64,000 nucleotides of DNA, taken from the NCBI GenBank assembly GCA_963835525.1, contig CAWIFM010000009.1:615545-679544 (forward strand), in the 5' to 3' direction. The position numbers and the translations under genes were made by a program. Shown here one piece after another: positions 1 to 9,748 of the stretch. Under the pieces are notes generated by a model. It saw only the letters and a program-made list of their open reading frames with translations. It did not search any database and was not told the DNA's origin. Source of the DNA: DASSUW01 sp963835525 (lineage in GTDB: Bacteria; Actinomycetota; Thermoleophilia; Solirubrobacterales; Solirubrobacteraceae). The stretch's first letter is position 1. Every line of letters begins with the position of its first letter.

Positions 1-3000
1 CCGCGGTCAGCGCGCGGTTGTAGACACGCACCTCGTCGATGACGCCGTTGAACCACTCCGGCCACACGGCGTTGCCGCCTATGCGCAGCACACTGGTCGA
101 GGTCCGGGCCGTGCCCGTGAGGGCGCTGGTCGAGACCTGGGTGCCGTTGACGTACATCCGCATGGTCAGGCCGTCCCACGTCATGGCCAGGTGCGACCAC
201 GTGTTGAGCGGGAGCGCGGTGGGGGCGAGCATCCCGCGGTCGCTGGTGGTGAAGACGTGGCCGCTCGGCCGCGAGGCCGTGTCGGTGCCCGCGTACAGCG
301 CGTAGACGAGCTGCCCGGGCTGCTCCTTGATCACCGCGGTGCGCCAGGTGGTGCCCAGCGCCGCCGGCCGGACCCACGCCTCGAGCGTCATGCCGGTCGT
401 CAGGTCGAGCGAGTTGGCGTCCGCCACGGTCACCCAGTCGTTGACGCCGTCGAACTGCAGGCCGCCGCCGTACCGCCCCGCCGTGCGGATCGGACCGGAG
501 AGCGTGCCGGCGTTGCCGAGCCCGGAAGAGTCCAGCGCGCTCGTGCCGCTCGACTCGTCGAAGCCCCAGGCGCCCACGAGCCCGGCGGGGGGCGGCGGGA
601 GGTTCGAGACCGTGAAGGTCACCGGGATTGTGGCGGGCGAGCCGCCCGCGCCGGCCGCGGTCACCGTCACCGACCCGTTGTAGGTCCCTTGCGCAAGGCC
701 GGCGGTGCTCACCGACACCGACAGCGTGCCGGGCGCAGTCCCGCTCGCGGGCGTGACGGCCAGCCAGGACGCGTTGTCGGACGTCGTGTAGTTGAGCGTC
801 CCGCCGCCGGTGTTGGCCAACGACAGCGTCTTGGCGGCCGGGTTGGCGCCGCCCACCGAGCCGGTGAACGACAGGCTGGGAGGCGTGACCGAGAGGCTCG
901 GCGGCGGCGTCACGGTGAACGTGACCGGAATCGTGGCGGGCGAGCCGGTCACGCCGCTCGAAGTGACCGTCACCGACCCGTTGTAGGTCCCCGCGGCGAG
1001 GCCGGTCACGTCAACCGAGACCGAGAGGGTGCCGGGTGCCGTCCCGCTTCCGGGCGTCACGCTCAGCCATGCGGCATTGTCCGACGCCGCGTAGTTAAGC
1101 GCTCCGGCTCCGGCGTTCGTCACCGACAGCGTCGTCGCCGCCGGGTTCGCCCCGCCGGCCGTGGCGCTGAACGTCAGGCTCGCGGGCGACACCGAGAGCG
1201 ACGGCGCCGGCGGGTCGACCGTCAGCGTCACCGGGATCAGCTGCGGCGATCCGCTGACGCCTGCAGACTCCACCCGGACCGTCGCCGTGTACGTGCCGGC
1301 AGCCATCCCGGCCACGTTGGCCACGACGCTGAGGTCACGCGGTGCGTTTGCGCTGCCGGGCGTCACCGTCAGCCAGGCAGCGTCGTCCGTGGCGGTGAAG
1401 GGCAGCACGCCGCCGCCCGTGTTCGTGACGTTCAGTGTCTTGGCGGCCGGGTTCGCGCCGCCCGCAGTCGCGTTGAAGCTCAGCGAGGCGGGCGCGACGC
1501 TCAGTGCGGGCGGCTGTGGCGCGCTGGCCGGCACACCCCACAGATAGCCCGACAGCGGACCGTCGGAGTACAAGAGGCCCGTCGCCCACGTCGGCGGCAG
1601 GCTCAGGCGTTGGCGGTCGGCGCCGGTCTGCTCTGCTCCTCCGGTACCTCCGGCGCGGTCGTGCCAGGCCAGTGTTCCAGACCCGTCCGCGGGATTGAGC
1701 AGGCCGATCCAATAGGCCTGGCCCGCGTCGATCCCCGGGATGTTCACCGCGACCTTGTTCCAAGCGCCGGCGGTGGGGTTCTCGAGCCGTGCGGACCCGA
1801 GCAGCGTCGTCGGTGTCCCACCGCTGTCGGCGTAGAGGCCGAGCTCGAGATCGGTCGCCGTGGAGTTGCTCGCGAGCCGGAGGTAGAGCTCCGTGACGCT
1901 GCCCGAGTTGGCGGCGATCGTGCGGTACACCTCCGACTTGCCGGGCGTCGCGGTGCTGACGTTGGTGCCGACGACGTCCGCACCCGCCAGCTTGAGCTCG
2001 GTCGAGCGCTCGAACGTCGCGGTCAGCGTGGTATCGGCGTTGATGATCGTCGTGTGGTTTCGTGCTCCGGCGTTCGACCACGAGGAGAACGCGTACGGGA
2101 CTCCGCCGAGGGTCTGCGGGGTCTCCGTACCGACGCCGTTGGTCGAGCCCTGGATCACCTCGCGGACGAACGGCGCAGTCGCGGTCTCGCCCCCGAGCGT
2201 GAGCTGCATGCCGGGCGGGTTGCTCGCGAGCGTCAGCTGAACGGTCTTCGGATCCAGGCGCCGGGACGCAGTGCCCCTGAGGCCGTGCGAGTCCGTCGCG
2301 GTCAGCTCGATCTCCAGATGCGACGGGAACTCGTGATCGGGTGCGTCGAACGATCCGCCGGCGACGCCGGAGAACGACTGCAGCGGGTGGGTGTGGCAGG
2401 AGCCGCTGATTCGGTCGCAGTGCCTGAGGTTGATGTCCCAGGTGAGCCCGCTCGGCGGGATCGGCGTGCCCTGGAAGTCGGTTGCCGTCCCGCTGAACTC
2501 GATCCGGTCGTCCACCTTCCATTTCAGGTCGGGCGACGGTGCGGTGATCTGGATCATCGGTGTCGGAGGCGTGCCCGCCGTGATCGGGACGTTGACCGTG
2601 TCGGTCAGCCCTCCGGGATCGGTCACGCGAAGCCGGGCGGTGTACGTGCCCGTGACGGTGTAGAGGAAGCTCGGGCGCGACGGCGGTCGAGTCGTCGAAG
2701 GCGCCGTCGGCGTCGAGATCCCAGGCGTACGTCAGTCGCCTGGCCGTCGGGATCGCTCGACGTGGACCCATTGAACGCGACGCTGAGCGGCACGCTCCCG
2801 CTGCTCGGGGTCGCGGTCGCCCGCGCGACCGGCGCGCGGTTCGTGGTCAGCGAGCGGATCCGCCGGATCGTGCCGCCGTCGAGGTCGACGTAGTAGAGGT
2901 CACCGCCGGGGCCGAACTGCAGTTCGACCGGGTTCGACGCGCCCGAGACGAATGTCTGCCGGTTGTTCGGGGTCGGGGAGCCCGTTGGCTCCGGCGAGCA

Positions 3001-4328
3001 TCGCCCAGATGCAGTCGCGGCTGTAGTCCGCGAAGAACAGCGCGCCGTTGTACGACGGCCGGGAAGCTGCTTTCCGGCGGCGTGAAGGCGAGGCCGGAGG
3101 TCGAGGACGAGCCGACGCCGCACGCCTCGCCGGCCACGACGCGCGACTGGTGGTTGTACGTGTAGTACGGGCCCGCTGTGCGCGCCGGTGCCCTGGCGTA
3201 GAGCGACTCGCACAGGTTGAGGTTCAGGTTGCCGTACGAGTTCAGCTCGCCCGTGCCCTCGTAGCACGGCCAGCCGAAGTTCCGCATGGCCGCGGTCGGC
3301 GTCGGGACCGGTTGATCTCCTCCCAGGAGTTCCAGCCGACGTCGCCGGCCCAGACCTCGCTGGTGCCCGGGCCGGACCGTGATCCGGAACGGGTTGCGGA
3401 AGCCGTAGGCCACGATGCGGCGCGCGTTCGCATCCGCGCTGCCGGCATTCGGGTTGTCGGGCAGCGCGGCGCCGGTGTCCGGGTTCACGCGCAGGATCGA
3501 GCCGCCGAGGCCGGTCGGGTCGCCGGGCGTCCGCACGTCCTGGCTGCGCAGTGCGCCGCCTTCCGCGGTCGGCGGGCGTCATGCCGCCGCCCACCGGCCG
3601 TTCGGGTCGCCGCACGGGTTGCGCGGCGAGCCGTCCTGGCCGTAGTCGGCGAAGTTGAAGCTCGCGCCGTCGCCGCCGCTGACGTAGAGCGCGCCGTCGG
3701 CGCCGAAGGCGAGGCGAGCCGACGGAGTGGCTCGGGTACTGCTGGCACCAGTCCTCGATCAGGACCTGCTCGACGCCGCCGCTGAGCCGCGAGAGGCGGC
3801 CGCTGACCACGCACCCGTCGTCGGTGGCGCCCGGCGGGGTCGGGCAGGAGTCGCCCCAGCGCGGGAACTGCGCCGAGTTCGGGTCCTTGTTGTAGGCGTA
3901 GAGGACGTAGACGTACGGGCGCGCCGCTGGCGAACTGCGGGTCGAGCGCGAGGCCGAGCAGGCCGCGGTCCCAGAAGTCGTGCACCTGCTGGCGCGAGGT
4001 CGGCGTAGACCGTCGGCGTGGGGTCGCCGAAGTCGTCGAAGATCTTGATCAGCCCGCTCTTCTCGGCGACGAAGATCCGCCGTCGGGCGCGAAGCGCACC
4101 GCGCTCGGGTTCGTCAGCCCGCTGAAGCGCGATCGTCTCCTGGAAGCCCGGCCGGCGGCGCGACGGCGGCGGCGGCGCAGCGGGCGGTGGCGCCGCACAG
4201 CGCGGCGCCGGTCGAAGGCTCCCTCGCCGGCGGCGGCGGCCGCCGACGGCGAAGGACTCAGCAGGCGGCGCGAGTGCGAGCCAGTGGCGCAGCGCGGGCA
4301 CGCCGCAGAGGGCCGACGGGAGCGGCAT
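1..4328 (-). CDS. Secreted PQQ sugar dehydrogenase-like / PKD / BACON / LamG protein (3' end outside window, frameshifted)
   Basis: The gene runs leftward off the window, so its C-terminus is missing. Reading N to C: a poorly resolved hydrophobic start; a glucose/sorbosone dehydrogenase-type propeller at about 4150-2850 (RIFVAEKSGLIKIFDD, DRGLLGLALDP, AYGFRNPFRI, NFGWPCYEG); a PKD domain near 2800-2600 (WDLDADGAFDD); an Ig-like region with paired Cys; three consecutive BACON-type repeats at about 1510-610 (each with SLSFxATAGGANPAA and AAWLxVTPxSG); and a LamG/concanavalin-like lectin domain at 590-1 (FDGVNDWVTVAD, TLEAWVRP, RIGGNAVWPEW). GSDH-type domains oxidise sugars with PQQ; BACON and LamG domains usually bind carbohydrate. 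Binding or oxidising extracellular glycan is therefore inferred. Several frame changes lie between 4200 and 2600; the last 2.6 kb are clean. The start at 4328 is uncertain. Confidence 0.72.
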
Positions 4329-4365
4329 GCCCGCGACCCTATGGCCGGTCGCGGCGACCTGCCCA

Positions 4366-4382
4366 CTGGCCGATAGGGCCAG
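4366..4382. promoter_or_regulatory. Small dyad upstream of the sugar dehydrogenase-like gene
   Basis: CTGGCC-GATAG-GGCCAG is a perfect 6-bp inverted repeat lying 38-54 bases upstream of the putative start at 4328. Its half-sites match those of the palindrome at 44891-44908. It could be an operator or only the kind of palindrome expected by chance in GC-rich DNA. Confidence 0.2.
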
Positions 4383-4404
4383 ATCCGCTAGAAAGCTGAA
4401 CCGG

Positions 4405-5685
4405 TCAGGAGGTCTTGTCCCAGGCGAGCAGCGAGGGAAGCGGATCGAACGGCTTGCCGCCGTCGTACCAGCCGGGCGCGCTCCACATCTCGAAGTGCAG
4501 GTGGCAGCCGCTGGCGCGCCCCGTCTGGCCCACGTAGCCGATCAGCTGGCCGGTGCGGACGCGATCGCCCACGTTCACCAGCGCCGCGTCGCGCAGGTGC
4601 ATGTACGTGTAGTCGATGCCGGTGCGCTCGCCGTCGATCACCAGGTAGTGGCCGGCGGCGCCGTGGTACTGCTTGAACTTGACCGTGCCGCCGCGCGCCG
4701 CCACCAGCGGCGTCCCGCAGGCGGCGAAGGTGTCGTGGCCCTGATGGCCGCGGCCGCCGCCGAAGCGCGCGGCGTTCTCGCCGTAGTAGTGCGGGCCGCG
4801 GATCGGGAACTCGTGGGCGAGGAACTGGATCTGGGACGGATCGGGGGCCGCGGGCTTCGGCGCCTGTGCGCGCACGGCCTGAACGCCGTCGGCGTCGACC
4901 GCCGTGACCCGGAAGGCATAGCGGCCCTGCTGCTGGAGCTTGCCCGCCACGGTTCCGTCCCAGCTCAGGATCCGTGGCGTCTCCGGCGCGACCTGGCCCT
5001 CCTGCCAGCTCGTCACCACGACGCCGTCCTTCACGCGCACGAGCTCGACGACGACGTCGGCCGGCTTGCCGCCGTGCAGCACGTAGGAGGCGCGGGCGGG
5101 CAGCGCGGCGTCGAAGAACGCGCGCCGCGACTGCACCTGCACCTCGACCGTGGGGCCGCTGCTCTCCGCCTTCAGCGTCGCCGGCGCGGCGATGGCGAGC
5201 GCCGTCGCGCTCGGCAGCGACCGCTCGCCGTCGTGGCGGGCGACGAGCAGCGGTCCGGCCACGGCGCCCAGCGGCACCCGCACGTCGACGACGTTGCGCT
5301 TGCGCCGCAGCGGCGCCGCGGCGACGTCGTCGGCCGCGTCCTCGGCGCCCAGGAACACGACCTCGTACGTGCGCCCGAGCGCACGCCCCCGCAGGCGCAC
5401 GAGCGAGCCCGCGCCACCGGTGGCCGTGTCCTGGCAGGCGCGGATGCAGCGCCACGAGTGCAGCACCGGCGCGGGCCGCACCTTGACGCCGAAGGGCGGC
5501 GCCGAGAGCTGCGGCGCGCTCTGGGGAGCTCCGGGCGAGGTCCCGCCCGTCGACTCCTGGGCGCCGGCCGGACCGGCAAGAGCAAGGGCGACGACGCCAC
5601 CGGCCGCGATGGCGCGGACCAGTCCCTTGGCGTATGTCCTTCCGCGGCCGCGACGTGTCGCGGCGCGCCCCCGGCGTGCCCCCAT
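4405..5685 (-). CDS. Secreted M23-family (LytM/lysostaphin-like) peptidase
   Basis: This is a 426-residue exported protein. It has a basic N-terminus and a signal-type segment (residues about 20-42, GLVRAIAAGGVVALALAGPA, ending near GAQES). A beta-rich middle region of about 230 residues carries no catalytic signature. A C-terminal M23 domain occupies about residues 290-420. The zinc-site motifs are visible: GRGHQGHDTF (His and Asp ligands) and GCHLHFEMW (HxH). M23 enzymes cut peptide cross-links in peptidoglycan outside the membrane, although some members are non-catalytic scaffolds; here the ligands look intact. It is transcribed away from rplM, with about 190 bases between the two starts. 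The frame is clean. A role in wall remodelling is a family-level inference. Confidence 0.85.
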   Translation of the reverse strand: MGARRGRAATRRGRGRTYAKGLVRAIAAGGVVALALAGPAGAQESTGGTSPGAPQSAPQLSAPPFGVKVRPAPVLHSWRCIRACQDTATGGAGSLVRLRGRALGRTYEVVFLGAEDAADDVAAAPLRRKRNVVDVRVPLGAVAGPLLVARHDGERSLPSATALAIAAPATLKAESSGPTVEVQVQSRRAFFDAALPARASYVLHGGKPADVVVELVRVKDGVVVTSWQEGQVAPETPRILSWDGTVAGKLQQQGRYAFRVTAVDADGVQAVRAQAPKPAAPDPSQIQFLAHEFPIRGPHYYGENAARFGGGRGHQGHDTFAACGTPLVAARGGTVKFKQYHGAAGHYLVIDGERTGIDYTYMHLRDAALVNVGDRVRTGQLIGYVGQTGRASGCHLHFEMWSAPGWYDGGKPFDPLPSLLAWDKTS

Positions 5686-5876
5686 GCGCTCCTGCTGTGT
5701 CAGGGCCTACGGGGTTAGCTGACGGGCTCGCGCAAGCTCCAGCGCTACCAGACGGCAATGCCTGGATTCGCCCCACTACGACGGTTCCCCCGTTCCGCCC
5801 GTCCCAGGCGGATTCGGCCGTGTCTGTTGGACCGGGCGGGAGTATATGCAAACGGGCGGCTATCATTCCCGCCGCC

Positions 5877-6311
5877 TTGAAGACCTACGTCGCCACCCCA
5901 CAGGACCGGGAGCGCAACTGGCTGCTCGTGGACGCCGAGGGGCAGACCCTCGGCCGCCTCGCGACCCAGATCGCCGACGCTCTGCGCGGCAAGCGCAAGC
6001 CCACTTACACGCCGCACGTGGACACCGGCGACTTCGTGGTGGTCGTGAACGCCGAGAAGATCTCGGTCACCGGCGACAAGCGCCAGGCCAAGCTCTACCA
6101 CCGCCACTCGGGCTATCCCGGCGGCCTCAAGACGCGCACGCTCAACGACATGCTCGAGCGCCGGCCCGAAGAGGTCATCCGGCTCGCCGTGCGCGGCATG
6201 CTCCCCAAGAACCGCCTGGCCCGCAAGCAGCTCACGAAGCTGAAGGTCTACGCCGGTCCTGAGCACCCGCACGAGGCGCAGAAGCCGCAACCGATGGAGA
6301 TCAAGACTTGA
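5877..6311 (+). CDS. rplM: 50S ribosomal protein L13
   Basis: This 144-residue L13 matches the usual bacterial length and sequence. The N-terminal KTYVATPQDRERNWLLVDA, the segment GQTLGRLATQIADALRGK and the later RLAVRGMLPKNRLARKQL are diagnostic. I start it at TTG 5877 because the conserved protein begins with Lys-Thr-Tyr directly after it; no ATG lies in frame nearby, and no strong Shine-Dalgarno is evident. Its TGA overlaps the TTG start of rpsI (TTGA), so the classical rplM-rpsI pair is translationally coupled. L13 is an early assembly protein of the large subunit. Confidence 0.95.
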   Translation: MKTYVATPQDRERNWLLVDAEGQTLGRLATQIADALRGKRKPTYTPHVDTGDFVVVVNAEKISVTGDKRQAKLYHRHSGYPGGLKTRTLNDMLERRPEEVIRLAVRGMLPKNRLARKQLTKLKVYAGPEHPHEAQKPQPMEIKT

Positions 6312-7111
6312 GCGCCGAGGACAAGAACGAGGCCAACGAGCCCGAGGAGCTCGAGGAGCCGCAGCAGCCCGCCGCGGAGGAGCCCGAGGAGGAGCAGCCG
6401 GCCGCCGAGGAGGCCGCGCCCGCCGAGGAGGCCGCGCCGGCTGAGGAGCCCGTGGCCGCTGAGGAGCCCGTGGCCGCTGAGGAGCCCGTGGCCGAGGCGC
6501 AGGCCGACGAGCCCGAGGAAGAGGCCGAGGAGGTCGAGGCGACGCCGCGCGTCAAGCCCGAGATCCCCGGCGCCGACCTCGAGGTCGACATCGTCCGCGA
6601 TGAAGATGCCTATCGCGAGTCGCGCTGGAGCGAGGAGGGCGACGACGACGAGGCCGAGGACGCGGAGGACGCCGACGAGGCCTTGCCGCAGCCGATCGCC
6701 GACGCCGCCATCGATCTCGCCGCCGGCGCCCGCTATACCGCCACCGGCAAGCGCAAGACGGCCGTAGCGCGCGTGATCCTCAAGCCCGGCACCGGCGCCT
6801 ACGTGATCAACGGGCGCACGCTCGAGCAGCACTTCCCGCGCTTCACGCTCCAGCGCAACATCCGCCAGCCGCTCGAGCAGGTCGGCTACGAGAGCCGGAT
6901 GGACGTTGTCGCCAGCATGCACGGCGGCGGCGTGTCGGCCCAGGCCGGCGCGTTGCGCCACGGCATCTCGCGAGCCCTCATCGAAGCCGATCCCAACCTG
7001 CGGTCCGAGCTCAAGCGCCGCGGCTTCCTCACGCGCGACGCGCGCGTGAAGGAGCGCAAGAAGGCAGGCCTCAAGAAGGCCCGCAAGCGGCCGCAGTTCA
7101 GCAAGCGTTAG
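6308..7111 (+). CDS. rpsI: 30S ribosomal protein S9 with long acidic N-terminal extension
   Basis: The last 130 or so residues are a normal S9: RYTATGKRKTAVARV, NGRTLEQHFPRF, VSAQAGALRHGISRAL, and the invariant basic tail ending in FSKR that reaches the ribosomal P-site. In front lies an extension of about 135 residues, extremely rich in Glu, Ala, Pro and Asp, with tandem EEPVAA units (about 6440-6500) and a second acidic patch (EEGDDDEAEDAEDADE). Typical S9 is about 130 residues, so this protein is roughly twice the usual size. It starts at TTG 6308, overlapping the rplM stop. The extension reads cleanly in frame, so it appears to be genuine coding sequence. Its function is unknown. Confidence 0.93.
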   Translation: MSAEDKNEANEPEELEEPQQPAAEEPEEEQPAAEEAAPAEEAAPAEEPVAAEEPVAAEEPVAEAQADEPEEEAEEVEATPRVKPEIPGADLEVDIVRDEDAYRESRWSEEGDDDEAEDAEDADEALPQPIADAAIDLAAGARYTATGKRKTAVARVILKPGTGAYVINGRTLEQHFPRFTLQRNIRQPLEQVGYESRMDVVASMHGGGVSAQAGALRHGISRALIEADPNLRSELKRRGFLTRDARVKERKKAGLKKARKRPQFSKR

Positions 7112-7121
7112 TGGGCCACTA

Positions 7122-8438
7122 GTGGCTGCGGCCACCGCCGCCTCGCGCAAGCTCTTCGGGACGGACGGCGTCCGCGGCGTCGCGGGCGAGTTCCTGTCCG
7201 CAGAGCTCGCGCTCGGGCTGGCGCGGGCGGCGACGAGCCTGGCCGGAGGCGAGCGCCCCGCGCGCGTGCTGGTCATCCGCGACACGCGCGAGTCGGGCGA
7301 GATGCTGGAGGCCGCGGTGGCCGCGGGGATCGCCGCCGCGGGCGGCGAGGCGCTGCTCGGGGGCGTGCTGCCCACCCCGGGGGCGCCGCTGCTGATCGAC
7401 CGCTACGGGTTCGACCTCGCAGCGGTGCTGTCGGCCTCGCACAATCCCTACCAGGACAACGGGATCAAGTTCTTCGGCGGCGACGGCTTCAAGCTCTCGG
7501 ACGCCACCGAGGCCGACATCGAGGCGCGCATGGCGGCGCCGGCGCCGGCCCCGCGGATCGGCCGCGTGCGGCGCTTCCACGGCGCGCTGGAGGACTACCT
7601 GCGCGCGCTGCACGAGCGCTTCCGAGAGCTCGACCTGAGCGGCCGCCGCGTGCTGCTGGACTGCGCCAACGGCTCCACCTACGAGGCCGGCCCGGAGATC
7701 TTCCGCCGCCTCGGCGCCCACGTCGACGTGCTGGCCGCCGCGCCCGACGGGCGCAACATCAACGCCGGCTGCGGCTCCACGCACCTGGAGACGCTGCGCG
7801 CCGCGATGGCCGAGGGCGGCCACGACACCGGCTTCGCGTTCGACGGGGACGGCGACCGGGTCCTGGCCGTCGACCGCACCGGCGCCGTCGTCGACGGCGA
7901 CGAGCTGATCGCGCTCGCCGCCAAGCACCTCGGCGTCGACGGCGTCGCGGTGACCGTGATGACCAACTACGGCTTCCACGCCGCCATGGACGCGGCGGGG
8001 ATCGAGGTCGCCACCACCAACGTCGGCGACCGCTACGTGCTCGAGGCGCTGCGCGAGCGCGGCTGGAGGCTCGGCGGCGAGCAGTCCGGCCACATCATCG
8101 ACATGGGGTTCGTGGCCTCCGGCGACGGCATCGCGGCGGCCCTGCTGGCGATGGAGGCGCTCGAGGACGGCGATCTGAACGAGCGGCACGGCATGGAGAA
8201 GCTGCCGCAGACGCTCGTGAACGTGCGCGTGCGCGATCGCGGGGCGCTCGACGGGGCAACCGAGGTGCACGCGGCGGTCGAGCGCGAGGCCGCCGGGCTC
8301 GAGGGCCGCGGGCGGGTGCTGCTGCGTCCCAGCGGCACCGAGCCGCTCGTGCGCGTGATGGTCGAGGCCCCGACCATCGAGGAGGCCGAAGGGGTCTGCG
8401 GCCGCCTCGTCGAGCTGGTTGAGGCCGAACTCACCTAG
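7122..8438 (+). CDS. glmM: Phosphoglucosamine mutase
   Basis: GlmM interconverts glucosamine-6-phosphate and glucosamine-1-phosphate in the cytoplasm, on the route to UDP-GlcNAc. At 438 residues the length is normal. The four hallmarks are present: KLFGTDGVRG at the N-terminus, the phosphoserine loop SASHNPYQDNG, the metal loop FDGDGDR, and the phosphate-binding RPSGTEPLVRVM near the C-terminus. The start is GTG 7122, 10 bases after the rpsI stop, so it is probably cotranscribed with rplM-rpsI. With glmS downstream it supplies amino-sugar precursors that the wall and the surface-glycan region would need. Confidence 0.95.
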   Translation: MAAATAASRKLFGTDGVRGVAGEFLSAELALGLARAATSLAGGERPARVLVIRDTRESGEMLEAAVAAGIAAAGGEALLGGVLPTPGAPLLIDRYGFDLAAVLSASHNPYQDNGIKFFGGDGFKLSDATEADIEARMAAPAPAPRIGRVRRFHGALEDYLRALHERFRELDLSGRRVLLDCANGSTYEAGPEIFRRLGAHVDVLAAAPDGRNINAGCGSTHLETLRAAMAEGGHDTGFAFDGDGDRVLAVDRTGAVVDGDELIALAAKHLGVDGVAVTVMTNYGFHAAMDAAGIEVATTNVGDRYVLEALRERGWRLGGEQSGHIIDMGFVASGDGIAAALLAMEALEDGDLNERHGMEKLPQTLVNVRVRDRGALDGATEVHAAVEREAAGLEGRGRVLLRPSGTEPLVRVMVEAPTIEEAEGVCGRLVELVEAELT

Positions 8439-8497
8439 TCGTACCTGGTCGATCGGACGGGGGCCGCGGGGCGATCCCGTTTTACCGTTGACCCCGC

Positions 8498-9748
8498 ATG
8501 TACAAGGTTGAGTCGTCAGGTGCCCTGGTGCGGGCCCATCGCACCCTGACCTCGCGCCGCACGCGCCGGCGCGTGGCGCCGACGGTCCTGCTGCTCGGCA
8601 TCTGCAGCCTGCTGACCGACATCTCGTCCGAGATGGTCGCGACGGTGCTGCCCCTGTACCTGGTCTCGACCCTCGGCTTCACGCCGCTGCAGTACGGCAT
8701 CGTCGACGGCCTCTACCAGGGCGCCGCCGCCTTCGTGCGCCTGGCCGGCGGCTTCATCGGCGACCGGCGACGCAAGCACAAGGGCGTGGCGACCTTCGGC
8801 TACGGCCTGTCGGCGGTCTGCAAGCTCGCGCTGGCGGCGGTCGGCAGCGCGTTCGGCGCCATCAGCGCGATCATCGTCTTCGACCGCGCCGGCAAGGGGC
8901 TGCGGACCGCGCCGCGTGACGCCATGATCTCGATGTCCTCGCGCGAGGAGGACCTCGGCGCCTCGTTCGGCATCCACCGCGCGCTCGACACGACCGGCGC
9001 GCTGCTCGGCCCGCTCGTCGCCTTCGGCCTGCTCGCCCTGGCGCCGGGGGCGTTCGACTCGCTGTTCCTCGTCTCGTTCTGCTTCGCGATCGCCGGCGTC
9101 GGCGTGATCGTGCTGCTGGTGCGCGAGCCGGCCCGCAAGGAGCCGGTGGCGCCCAAGGATCCGGTGCGGCTGCGCGACGCCTTCGCGCTCCTGCGCGGCC
9201 GGCGCTTCCGCGGCCTGTTCGTGGCCGCGACGGCACTCGGCCTGGCCACCGCGAGCGACGGCTTCATCTACCTCCTGCTGCAGCAGCAGCTCGAGCTCGA
9301 TCCCATGCTGTTCCCGCTGCTGTTCACGGGCACCGCCGCGACCTTCATGGCGCTCGCCGCGCCCGTCGGGCGGCTCGCGGACCGGATCGGCCGCGGCCGC
9401 GTGATGCTCGGCGGCTACGCCCTCCTGCTCGGGGTGTACGTGACGCTGCTCGGCCCGTCGACCGGCATTGCGGGCCTCTTCATCGCCCTGTTCATGCTCG
9501 GCGCCTACTACGCGGCCACCGACGGCGTGCTGATGGCGCTGGGCTCGGGGCTGGTCACCGAGGACCTGCGCGGCAGCGGGCTCGCCCTGCTCGGCACGGG
9601 CGTCAGCGCCTCGCGCCTGGTCGCGTCGATCCTCTTCGGCGCGCTGTGGACGCTGGCGGGCATCCAGCTCGCCCTCGCCGTCTTCGCCGGCGGGCTCGTC
9701 ATCGCGATGCTGCTCGCCGCCTTCGCCCTGCGGAGCAGCCGGGCATGA
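8498..9748 (+). CDS. Major facilitator superfamily transporter
   Basis: This 416-residue integral membrane protein has the MFS layout: about twelve hydrophobic segments, a loop-2/3 motif (GGFIGDRRRKHKG) and its second-half counterpart (GRLADRIGRGR). The early segment LGICSLLTDISSEMVATVLP is typical of a subfamily of MFS permeases often annotated as drug or unknown-solute transporters; the substrate cannot be read from sequence. The start is ATG 8498, 59 bases after glmM. Its TGA overlaps the ATG of the next gene (ATGA), indicating a two-gene translational unit. Confidence 0.88.
   Translation: MYKVESSGALVRAHRTLTSRRTRRRVAPTVLLLGICSLLTDISSEMVATVLPLYLVSTLGFTPLQYGIVDGLYQGAAAFVRLAGGFIGDRRRKHKGVATFGYGLSAVCKLALAAVGSAFGAISAIIVFDRAGKGLRTAPRDAMISMSSREEDLGASFGIHRALDTTGALLGPLVAFGLLALAPGAFDSLFLVSFCFAIAGVGVIVLLVREPARKEPVAPKDPVRLRDAFALLRGRRFRGLFVAATALGLATASDGFIYLLLQQQLELDPMLFPLLFTGTAATFMALAAPVGRLADRIGRGRVMLGGYALLLGVYVTLLGPSTGIAGLFIALFMLGAYYAATDGVLMALGSGLVTEDLRGSGLALLGTGVSASRLVASILFGALWTLAGIQLALAVFAGGLVIAMLLAAFALRSSRA

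Noticed and set aside
191..2893. Long open frame on the plus strand through the left end
   Set aside because: It is an Arg-rich shadow of the minus-strand BACON/LamG gene, typical of GC-rich DNA; it shows no domain and no start signal.
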